From Diprion similis (taxonomy: Eukaryota > Arthropoda > Insecta > Hymenoptera > Diprionidae), in the NCBI RefSeq assembly GCF_021155765.1, contig NC_060112.1, positions 7,006,001 to 7,070,000 on the forward strand: a stretch of 64,000 nucleotides of DNA. The letters are read 5' to 3'. Positions within the stretch are counted from its first letter, which is position 1, and every line of letters starts with the position of its first letter. This document shows positions 13,501 through 22,057 of this stretch, piece by piece. The translations under genes were made by a program, and so were the position numbers. The notes beneath the pieces are model-generated. The model was given only the letters and a program-made list of their open reading frames with translations, did not search any database and was not told the DNA's origin.

Positions 13501-16500
13501 TTACACATCACGTATAAGGATAGAATACATTATTATAACGGTGGCACGTTGCACAAATATTGAATCACGTATAGTGTATATTAAGCGTAGCTTATACGGC
13601 GACCATTCGGTGCAGCAGCAGCAGCAGCAGCAGCGGCAGCAGTAAGATATAAATAATATATCTACAACAATGTTTAATTCTCCGCGACGGGTAATTGAAA
13701 CAAAAAAGAACAAATTATGCGTATTAATCTAATTTGAAAAGCAAGGAAAAAAAAAAAACCTTTCAATGAAATTAAAAATTTCGTTGTAAGGTTCAAGAGA
13801 AAAAACTAAAAAAAAAAATAACGAACGACTGAATAAAAAAAAAATTAAAAAATAACTAACAAAAATGAAAAAGAAAAAACATATCGTCGAATTGGCAAGG
13901 AACGCCCCATATGCAATTACGTCACGTGGCGTATATCGTATCTATGTATCTACAAATCTTTATCTACAAATATACGTGTACATCTGATATACATATGTAT
14001 CTATGTATATGTATATATACAGGTTGATAAGACAGTTACCAGGTATACTATACACATAACCCGTAACATGTATAGCGGAACTGTTCTAGTTTCGGCGATG
14101 AATGTAGGTTATTGCGGTATATAACGCTTAGGTATACACGTACATACATGCATATACATGCCGTGTATAAAGTGTATGTACAGAGTAAATACGCCGTTAA
14201 ACACGCAATATAAACGTATATAATATATATGCATACATACGTGTAGGATGAAGTTCAAAAAAAAAAGGAAAAAAAGTTTTTTGTGAAAAATAAAAAAATT
14301 GTATCAATGTACACAGTTTTACCAAATCGTGCGGCACTTTCAAGTTATTGTAATAAAAATTACATAAAAACGAAGAAAAAGAAAATCTCCGCGGAACTTG
14401 TTCAAGTCTCGCTCTTTAGGTATTCATTGTTGATAACTGTTCTTTTGTTTTTATTATTTTTCGTTGTTTTTTTTTTTTTTTTTTTTTTTTTTTCCACTCC
14501 GCTCACTCGGAGAAAAATACATAATTAATTATACTACAATTTCGATGCGAATCTGTACAGGAGGCCTATTCCAGGCCAACTCGAGAAATGATTTTCTCTC
14601 GTTATTTTTTAAATCATCGGTGGAAAATGGTGAGAGAAAATCATTTCTCGAGTTGGCTTGGAACGCATGACGAAAGGCAAAAAAAAAAAACGAAAAATAA
14701 AAAACAAAATCAGCCACGTCGCAAAAAAAAAAAAAAAAAACATATATCACGTCGTGTCTACATTATATACGTTGTATATATAGTGTGTGTAATGTATACG
14801 CAAAATATCCATTAGGTGACGAAGCAAGGCAGAGAGAGGAAGAGGATTATTAAATTACACAGGCATGAACCGACGGCGAGGAGAGTTAGTGACATCCACG
14901 CCACGGTGAAGAGAGAAAAAGAGAGAAAGAGAGAGAGAGACGCAGCAAATAAAAAAAAAAAAAAAAAAAAAAAAAAAACATGCAGTCAAAAGTCAATTAC
15001 TTTAATTAGGTTAACCGGCCTGATTTTAGTCACGAATTCCATAAACATATATATGTATATATACACACAATTTTTTTAACTTTCATCTGCAACGAGAAGT
15101 TGTTTATTAGACCAGATTCATCCGAGCCATAAAGCCCTGCACTTAGCTAGCGGTATGATCGTATCATCGAGCTTGTACTAGAGGCATTCATGAACATATA
15201 GAGTGCATGTCTGTATGTACATATATACATATATGTATAGATATCCTCCTACTCTTCCACCTCTAATTGATAATATCTGCAGTGTGCATGGCGAGATATC
15301 TATAAAGCGTGTCTGTTTCGTCTCTGGATCTTTACATGTACATCATATACTATACATATACATGGTATGTTGGGAATACACTATACATGTACTGTATCAT
15401 GCGCCATGTGGATAGTTTCGTGAAGAGTAACAGAAACAACAAAAAAAAAAAAAAAAGTAAAAAAAACGAGAGAAAGTAATTCTATACGCAAACAGTTGAG
15501 TGATTAACGAAAGGGGTGATTTAAAAAACGCGAGATTTAAATGAGGACATATTAATCCTCCGCAACGAGAGATGAGAGATGAGAAAAGTGAATGAAAAAT
15601 AAGTGGAAATGAAATCCTTTTCATCCTCCAAGTATTCGTTTTTTTTTCTTTCTTTCTTTCTCTAAGTATAGTTTCTTTTTTCTTCTCTCGCCAAACTCGT
15701 GGAAAGAATTATAATCAAATAATGAAGATATCACGATGTAACACGGTGTAATATATTTCTCGATCAATTGACTCGGGTCAATTGATCAATTACTCAATTT
15801 ACCCGATTAAGGTTTCTTTTCACCACTGTATCAATTTTTTTTGTTTTGTTTCTTTTTTCCTCCCCCCTCTCATCATCACGATGATCTTATATTTCTTCTC
15901 TTCTTTTTTCTCCCCTCCGTTTGATCGTTACTTTCGGCGACATATTCTTTTATAAATATAAACTCGGTAATAAATCCTGCATCATTTGTAGTCCGGTGTA
16001 TGATAAAAATTCGCAGCAGCATTCGAACATTCAACTACTTTAGTCCTTGTTGTTATTATTATCAACATTATCATCATCATTATTATTATACGCTGCACAG
16101 CAAACGACGATGTTATAAATTTTACTCATTATAAGGTAGGTACCTTATATAATCGCGTCCCGTATTCGTTTCGTGCAACACCCATACAAACGCAGACTAT
16201 CAATGCGTCTTCTAATTACAGCGCTACCTATGATGATAAAATAAGACTTTGGGCCCAGTAAAACACACGTGCATATACGAGCATATACGCTTGATTCTGT
16301 GCTTGTATTCCATGCACGAAGCCAATACAGATTTGATTAGTTGTATAAATATGCAATCGTTTACGTATGCATGTATGATTTACACATACGTACGTATATA
16401 GGTACGTATATAGTTATCAGCTGCGCAACGTGAACACGTGCGTATACTTATATGGAAAAGGCTCTAAGACTCGAGAAGTTTTCAACGTCTAAGTCTATAC

Positions 16501-19500
16501 GCTGTACATATACTATTACGTATACATAGACTCACAAGTGCATATTATACTCTAGTATATGTATAATGATGATTGGAGAAAGTTTAACGAGAAATTATTG
16601 TAAAGCGGCTGTATAATGATGATAATGATAACAGCAACATCAACAACGACAATAGCGATGTACGTTGAGTGAATTGAGAAAATCAAAAGAGGTAGAAAAA
16701 ACAAAAAACAACAACAAAAACATTTTCAAAACATAATTAAAAACAAATTGTATGAAACTGTATCTATACAGATACGTATAATAAAATTCTTAAACTATTA
16801 TTAAAGTTGAGAGAGTGATTCGTTACCATTTGTGGTTGTGCATGCGTGGATGCAGTAACTGTCAGCATCGTTTAGCATGATAATAGTTAAAGGAAAGTTC
16901 GGTCTCGGTCGTTGGATAATAGGAGAAGAAGAGTTCTTAAAAGACGATATTGCCGGCCAGCTATAGCCAGACTATACATAGCTTTTACATGCAAGCCCGT
17001 TTGTACAACACTTATCTCTCTATCTTCCACTTTATACGTACACACACACACCACACACACACACGCAGATATATATGTACTTATCTATATGTATTATTTA
17101 CCTACGGACTTTTCTCACGATCGCCCACGAAGACTATATATATATGTATATATATATATATATATTATGTACCTATAGGTATACAGTATGTATGTATTGT
17201 GAATCCACGGACCAGGTGAATCTTAGATTGGTAAAATACCATCTCACGTATATACGCACCCGATCCTTATATGTATTTCCACCCGAATTTTGTTTCATCT
17301 CACAGTGCGATTTCGATCGACACACGATAATTGTGTACTCTATGTTTAGACTGTTCTTGGAATTGTGATGGAAAATGATGATACCTGTTATTCCTGCTAC
17401 CTGTTACGGATACATACATACATACATACATACATACATACGTACGTACGTAAGGATTTTCAAACCCGACCCTTAAATCTGCGCGCCGCCCAGAAACCGA
17501 GGGGTGATTTTCCACGAATTTTACGGATTTCCATCCTGCAGGTAGGTAGGTACTACAGACATATAAAAGGTAGGTACATACAGGGGGTTCACTATATTAT
17601 ATACCCAAGGTCCAAGGAGTAAATACACGAAATAATTGACAATGAGCCGCAGGTGCAGCAGCTAGCACCAGTTTTGTAAGTTCCTTGTTAATTTTCCTTT
17701 CTTTTTTTGCTAAAATTTGTCCTCCCAATTCCGTTTGAATTTATTCTATTATATTACTCAGCGTATATCGATTGATTATAGTCGTTGTTAAATAATTAAA
17801 TTTCTTTGCCCGAGCAATATATTAGGCAATTTTCTTTTCTATAACAAGCAAAGAAATGTAATAATTTATCAACGACTATAATCAATCTGATTGTAATGTT
17901 ACAAGTAAATATGGCGTGAATTTTCATACGACTGCTGCTGCTGCTGTTGCTGCTGCGATTTTCTCGAATAAAAAGCACTCCTCTACCAGCAAGGTAAATG
18001 CTAGCGTATGACCTTTGACACCCCTCTTCCTTCACCCGATTTAACGATTCTTCACGGCCGGTATGTTACACACTGCAAGTATGATTCGCAGGTGTGTAAG
18101 TATATATCGACGCACGAAGATGAACACAGGTTGTTGCAGCAAAATAATAAACGGTTGTAATTAAAAAAGCCTGCAGCATGTACGTACAGAGTATCCTGTA
18201 AGACTATAATACTCACGGAAATTGGAAATCTAAAATTATACGTTACATAGTACGCTTGCACATATGTGCAGGCGAAGAGCGTATATTTGCATTTAATACC
18301 TGCGGTATGATAATCCACAAATCCGATTTAAACTGCAGCTGAATTATCGTGTATATTATATGTACATATATACTGCAATATTTTTTTTCCCTTCACATAT
18401 TGTGTGACAGTATAAAAAGTACCGTCTCTGCAACGCGGTTAAAACAATTTAGAGAACATTCATATTCAGTTTCTTGGACAGTAATATTTTTTTTAACATT
18501 ATCCGCAATATTCTTTTCATATTTTTATATAATAGAAATATTTCTCTGTGTAGTTGAGTTACGTATATCCCTATACATACATGCGAACGTAATACGACAA
18601 TCGTCACAGTGCCCGAAGCTGCAAGAGTAGGTATATTATACACAGGATACGCGTGTAATAGTGAAACGACTCACAGCTCAAGGTTCGCCATAGATAAAAA
18701 TAGAAGATTCGTGTACGCGCACGTACGTACACACGCAGCAGACACGCGTGCATGTATTTAAGATAGGACGTCATCGTCGCCTTTGCCTCCCCCTCTGATC
18801 ACGAAATTTTATATCATAGCTATAAGCCCGCAGAGATGATCCGTCTTCTCAGAATTTCACATTTATTTATACCGCAAAATATAATACTCGAAGCATTGTC
18901 GCAAGGCATGCAATAAAGTATTTTATACGAAGAGGAGACGTAAGTAAAACTCGATTAAAAATCTCTATACTTTTCTCGGAACCATAGGAGGAAAAGAAAA
19001 AGGTAATGGAGAAAGCAAACACAGGTGTATGCATCCAACTCAAAGTACTGCATAACGCAAGTGTTATGTACAAAAACATGAAACACAACACGTGCATACG
19101 AGAGATGGAAAAACAAACGAACTCCTGTTCGGCGCAGATGTTATTGATCAAGTTTAATTATTTTTGGAAAGCGAGTTTGACGAGGGAAAAATAACATCGA
19201 AAAAGGTTTCAAGTCGCTTGGTTTTCACCTCTTTCGATATTATCGCCCTGACAAAAGTTGATCAATGCCCGTTTCACCGATCATTATCGCTCGTCGTATT
19301 TTTCTTCTCTCTTCATTCTATCTACTATCATGCAGACATTCGACCAACGTGAAATCAATATAATTCATTTCACGCGAGGCTACGATTTGCGATAAGCGTT
19401 ACATCGACGAGTCTCTAAATCGCGATTACAAAAAGAAACAACAAGGAAATTGCAAAAGCATTGTGGTGAATTAAAAATCAGAACACATTTGGAACAGCGT

Positions 19501-19673
19501 TTGCGATGCGTTCTTCTAAATTGCCTGCAATTCTCTACACGCAAAAAACAAACGAATAAGCAGAAACTCACCCATAAAGTGCCAAGTAGTTTGGTAAATT
19601 CGTGAAGTGGAGATGTAACGGAAGATGTCGAAGTTGGCGTTGAAACCGGCCGGCAAAAAGTCCGTGGTTATAG
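289..19673 (-). CDS. Tetraspanin, CD151/TSPAN11-like (gene-level entry)
   Basis: Four-pass membrane protein of the tetraspanin family. Family members organise membrane microdomains and bind integrins; CD151 is the laminin-integrin partner in vertebrates. In-frame exons at 5903-5981, 3256-3447, 1172-1345, 525-686 and 289-435 (minus) give four hydrophobic segments and a large loop with CCG, PDSCC, LLCG and a final GC, the six-cysteine pattern. The blocks VPDSCCKT, CGRRDH.SNI and GC...LE are shared with human CD151 as I know it. The predicted length is 254 aa with the proximal start or 258 aa with the distal start, against 253 for CD151. Two N-glycosylation sequons (NRT, NRS) lie in the large loop. 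The gene lies tail-side of the troponin I gene on the same strand. The family call is firm; the exact orthologue and the 5' exon structure are inferred. Confidence 0.9.
525..686 (-). CDS. Tetraspanin exon: large extracellular loop core
   Basis: 54 codons, phase 0 to 0, acceptor ttatacag and donor ACG|gtgaga. It encodes FKCCGAMRFEDWLYSEW, then NRS, then VPDSCCKT, then LLCGRRDHPSNI. It therefore holds five of the six conserved loop cysteines and the diagnostic CCG motif. The spacing matches CD151 rather than the four-cysteine tetraspanins. Confidence 0.94.
1172..1345 (-). CDS. Tetraspanin exon: TM3 and start of the large loop
   Basis: 58 codons, phase 0 to 0, acceptor gatgcag and donor GAG|gtgaat. 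It codes the third membrane segment (YIFVVMAVLVLEAGVGAI) followed by a charged helix, the sequon NRT, and a helix ending DAMQKE that leads into CCG in the next exon. The glutamate in VLEAG corresponds to the polar TM3 residue usual in tetraspanins. Confidence 0.93.
1919..1951. repeat. (AGGG)n microsatellite
   Basis: About eight tandem GGGA units followed by GA repeats. The minus strand reads Pro/Ser-rich in an open frame, a composition artefact. Confidence 0.85.
2120..2199. repeat. Compact hairpin, MITE-derived or small-RNA precursor
   Basis: The inner arms 2133-2153 and 2165-2185 pair over 21 nt with one mismatch around an 11-nt loop. The outer arms (2120-2132 and 2186-2199) continue pairing with small bulges (GAGTATCTC against GAGATGCTC). 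It lies just inside cattccgcgcaaactcgacc, a sequence resembling the terminus of the 38,040-38,839 foldback element. The shape resembles an animal pre-miRNA. I recognise no known mature miRNA in it. Confidence 0.6.
3256..3447 (-). CDS. Tetraspanin exon: end of TM1, small loop, TM2
   Basis: 64 codons, phase 0 to 0, acceptor tctattttttcag and donor GTG|gtaagt. It begins LSGLAVGGIGIWTVV (end of TM1), then the small extracellular loop YISLLSTSTYP, then TM2 (ILAYALIAAGGLAIIASW), then the short cytoplasmic turn LGCGGVTSENRC and the start of TM3. YISLL and the LGC-x8-R/C turn are typical of the CD151 group. Confidence 0.93.
3448..5902 (-). other. Tetraspanin intron
   Basis: AT-rich, no coding signal. 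The stretch 4,960-5,480 is less AT-rich, with CACGTG near 4,981 and G-rich runs near 5,020-5,042; it could be regulatory. Nothing else is supportable. Confidence 0.5.
5903..5981 (-). CDS. Tetraspanin exon: cytoplasmic N-terminus and start of TM1
   Basis: 79 nt ending in TTT|gtaagt. It codes IRTRDDGCCSVNFLKY followed by VLHIYNVVLF, which runs straight into LSGLAVGG of the next exon. The CC pair is a usual palmitoylation site. The acceptor (ctcgtccag|GATC) has a weak pyrimidine tract. The frame also stays open upstream to an ATG at 6022-6020, which would give a 40-codon first exon (MAKGAERLPGTSS...). I prefer the spliced reading because two separate upstream microexons end in the phase this acceptor needs. 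Confidence 0.82.
6132..6147 (-). CDS. Tetraspanin proximal start microexon (16 nt)
   Basis: The sequence AAGCGATGGCTCCGAG lies between a good acceptor (ttttttatttacag) and a donor (gtaacg). It holds ATG GCT CCG AG, which joins to G|ATC of the 5903-5981 exon as MAPRIRTRDDGCC in frame. An upstream non-coding exon must exist but is not identified. This is inferred from splice signals and phase only. Confidence 0.5.
7870..8490. mobile_element. Helitron-like or other dispersed repeat fragment
   Basis: Contains cgcgggcagcagcta (about 8,071-8,085) and a second, related tail gcgaagctgcgacgaactgc (about 8,465-8,484). It also contains tctccagaacgacggaacc followed by gattttgat. Such phrases end or flank many non-autonomous insect repeats. 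Two tail-like motifs suggest two nested or adjacent copies. Family assignment is from memory of the motif, not a search. Confidence 0.5.
9929..10227. mobile_element. Small TIR element (MITE-like)
   Basis: The left end CTGAGTGACGACAG and the reverse complement of the right end CAGGGTGGCGACAG match closely. The interior carries ttccctgattcttccg-like text common in insect hAT-type MITEs. There is no coding capacity. The boundaries are approximate. Confidence 0.45.
10526..10554. repeat. (CTG)n microsatellite
   Basis: Nine or so CTG units. Similar CAG/CTG tracts occur near 13,612-13,641 and 17,931-17,956, none in a recognisable exon. Confidence 0.85.
12043..12061 (-). CDS. Tetraspanin distal microexon (19 nt)
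   Basis: CTACCGAATTTATTCTCAG lies between acceptor ttttgctttacag and donor gtaagtgag, both close to consensus. Joined to ATGG of the 19,572 exon it reads MATEFIL and leaves AG, which the G of the 5903-5981 exon completes to arginine. The 23 coding nt give the same phase as the proximal microexon, so either N-terminus fits the same body. Confidence 0.5.
14563..14668. mobile_element. Perfect-arm foldback MITE, 106 bp
   Basis: The arms 14,575-14,600 and 14,632-14,657 are perfect inverted repeats of 26 bp around a 31-nt centre. Outer ends (ggcctattcca against atgcgttccaa) resemble the 38,040 element's terminus. Perfect arms suggest a recent insertion. Confidence 0.8.
17770..17887. repeat. Long-stem hairpin (39-bp arms, 40-nt loop)
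   Basis: The arms 17,770-17,808 and 17,849-17,887 pair at 36 of 39 positions with no gaps. Mismatches are single and scattered. It could be a small foldback MITE or a hairpin or miRNA precursor. It lies inside the tetraspanin intron. Confidence 0.7.
19572..19673 (-). CDS. Tetraspanin distal start exon (ATGG at the 3' edge)
   Basis: The minus strand reads CACTTTATGG|gtgagt: the ATG (19,575-19,573) sits one base before a strong donor, so only four coding bases lie here. The rest would be 5'UTR. A possible acceptor (gaacttacag) at 19,674 suggests a further upstream exon; otherwise transcription starts in the GC-rich block above. The frame stays open back to that acceptor (ITTDFLPAGF...), probably by chance. 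Confidence 0.42.
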
Positions 19674-19829
19674 CTGTAAGTTCAAGTGCAAGAAAAAAAA
19701 AGAACCGCGAGGACTTGACGCTCTCTGATTCTCACTGATTGTCACCAAACAGCACGAACACCAACAGTAACAGCAATCAGTTATAACACAGCGTCTCGCT
19801 ATGCCGGTCTTTATCAATGTGCACAGCAC

Positions 19830-20400
19830 GCGTTGCAAATCAAAGAATGCAGAGCGAGGAGCGTCAGCAGGTTAGCGAATGCGTTTGATTTTAGAAATTC
19901 ATGCCGCGACTCGAGTTACGTAACCCATACTAACAGTCGGTCATTTTACATAAGGTTGTCGCGTGGTGCACGCACGTTTCACGGTTCGCCGCGGCCTTTT
20001 TATTGCGCACTTGTAACAACAACGCCGATGTCGATAAGATCTTCCTGGTTCCGTTCCTCGCCTTTCCTTTCCCTTCCTTTCCGCCGACGACGTCACAAAA
20101 AACTTGGAATTCCGGATCACCCACGCGAACCGGAGTCCCCTTTTGTCTTCGCGGGATTATCCACGTGCCTCGGACGATACTGATCGCGATGCCGAAACAA
20201 AACAACGCGGTCACGTGACAGAGCGCGCGCTTATCCGCCGGCAGTTCCTGATGCGTCGAACGCCTCGGCGACACTGAGAACCGCGGCACGGAACACAAGT
20301 GCGATTCAAGATTCGAATCGAGCGCCACGCCTCTGTCGGTCGGTCGGTAAAGTAACTAACCGAACCGCGGCGAACTTCGGGGACTTCGAGGGCCCCTGCC
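19830..20400 (-). promoter_or_regulatory. GC-rich block, likely tetraspanin promoter or 5'UTR
   Basis: A CpG-rich stretch in an otherwise AT-rich neighbourhood, just upstream of the distal start exon and downstream of the end of the troponin gene. It has a CRE-like half site (cgacgtcac near 20,088) and an E-box CACGTG near 20,163 with tcacgtgac near 20,211. Open frames on both strands here follow from composition and resemble no known protein. No TATA box is evident. Confidence 0.4.
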
Positions 20401-20433
20401 GTGATTATACATACGTGCGAAGTCTTCTAGCCT

Positions 20434-20629
20434 AAAGTATCATTCACAATTGACTTACAGCAGTGATAGTGCAGTGCACGAGTTTGAAAATACGAATACC
20501 ATGCAAGCGTTTACAATTAATGGTTTATTACTAACGCTAATCGGATGTGAACGCTCGCATGGTATTCGTATTTCCAAACTTCCGCACTGCACTGCCATTG
20601 CAATAAGTCAATTGTGAATGACACTTTAT
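20434..20629. repeat. Imperfect foldback element, about 80-bp arms
   Basis: The left arm (about 20,434-20,511) and right arm (about 20,549-20,629) are inverted copies with scattered mismatches and short gaps, for example attcacaattgactta and aatacgaataccatgc in both. The loop is about 37 nt. It sits between the tetraspanin 5' block and the troponin 3' end. A gtaagt donor-like site falls in the left arm on the minus strand. Confidence 0.7.
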
Positions 20630-22043
20630 GGGGCTTTCCGTAACTGGAAATGGACGAGATAAATTCATAGTCGGGCAGCGCCCTCTGCGTTGCGCAACTC
20701 AAGCTGGTAAACGGTTGATACGTAAAGACGACAAGAACTAATGTTAATTGTCACGTTTAGCCGGATAGATAATGCAGCATGACTGTGAAATGACTACCGA
20801 ATGAAATTTTCGTGTATCGCCGTATAGACGCCGTATATCCTCCACAACTGTGCAAATTCGTTTGAGACAATCCGTTTCGGCCAAATTCAGTAATGTTACT
20901 CTCTGCATCTAAGTCACATCGATAAAAATAATGTCATTTGAATACGTGGACAGTAGAGATACGAGTATACACGATTGCTTGTTAGAAACTAGTTCTTGAT
21001 ATATACAATTAAAAATCTGTTGCAAGAGCTTATTATTCCGAATATGATATTGTGCGTCCCGTGTGCAGGCGATTTTTAAAAGATATGTCGTTAAAATGTG
21101 AAAATCAAGATCGGCGGCCGCCGATCGCGCCAAGTTGATTTAAAAAAAAGAATGAACGCGCGCGAGCCGAACGCAATATCTTATAACGTACAAAGTACGT
21201 ACCAAATCAAATCGTACGTCGTAACATCGGCGACGGACAAAGGCCAAGAGTCAATAAAATCTGAAAAATGTCACGAGTGTGCGGCGGCGGCTGGTGTCTG
21301 AAGTACAATCAATTTGGTTTCATGTTTGACAGGTTGATGCAAGAATGCTATTGCCTCTCTTACGTGACTTCACCAAAGAAGCATAGATCGGGCACCTAGA
21401 GAAGTCAGCTGATACTGGCAAAAAGCGAAGGACAAGGGTTTTACACCTTGGGAGCGTAAATGCGTAAAAAAAATTATGACACAACTATGCACAATATTGA
21501 ATTGAACTAAGTCAGTATTACTGTGTCGACTTTACATTACCAGAATTCCGATAGCCGATTAATCAATAAGCAATAATCATATCAATATCGAACTCGAAAC
21601 TTATACTTGTAGTTAAAATACCGGTAAATTCGAATGTTCTGTATAAGTGAATAAATAAGTGCCTTCATTCGCGTCAACATACACACATGCATACATATAC
21701 TATAATATACATGACGTATATACATTTAGCGTAGTTTATTGCAAATTAAAGTATATTTTCAAAGTACCTATCATATATTTATATTCATGTAAATAATTAA
21801 TGCGTAATTACACTTGTGTGCGATAATCAGTTTGGTAACCCGTTGGGTGTAATCGCCAGTGTATATTATATAACATAGGATAATGCATACTTATATCTAA
21901 TATGTTTATATATTACACATTTACTTGCGAGTGTGTTCCGTTGCATTTGCCTGTTGCGATTGTACACTCCTATCAGTGACGTCATACGATCAGCGTGCGG
22001 ATGAAGCACGATTCCTTTTCCATAATCCTTTCCGATTCATGCT
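20630..22043. other. Intergenic spacer and troponin I 3'UTR
   Basis: AT-rich, no coding pattern. A minus-strand AATAAA (tttatt at 21,735-21,740) could end the long troponin transcript. A perfect CRE palindrome lies at 21,977-21,984, inside the presumed 3'UTR. Confidence 0.45.
21735..21740 (-). terminator. wupA: Possible polyadenylation signal of the heavy isoform
   Basis: AATAAA on the minus strand about 300 nt after the final stop. Other AT-rich hexamers are nearby, so the true site is uncertain. Confidence 0.35.
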
Positions 22044-22057
22044 TTACGACGCTGGAG
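22044..22057 (-). CDS. wupA: Troponin H last coding exon
   Basis: Acceptor tccacattgcag, then CTCCAGCGTCGTAA: APAS and stop. Only 14 coding nt; supported by a good acceptor, the exact phase needed, and continuing Ala/Pro use. Confidence 0.8.

Larger units (their letters stand above)
12062..19571 (-). other. Long tetraspanin intron (5' part)
   Basis: AT-rich with many short repeats. It holds an orphan foldback terminus near 13,885-13,903, the foldback at 14,563-14,668, poly-A and poly-T runs, CA/CATA repeats (17,040-17,064, 17,408-17,443) and the hairpin at 17,770-17,887. No exon recognised. Confidence 0.45.
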
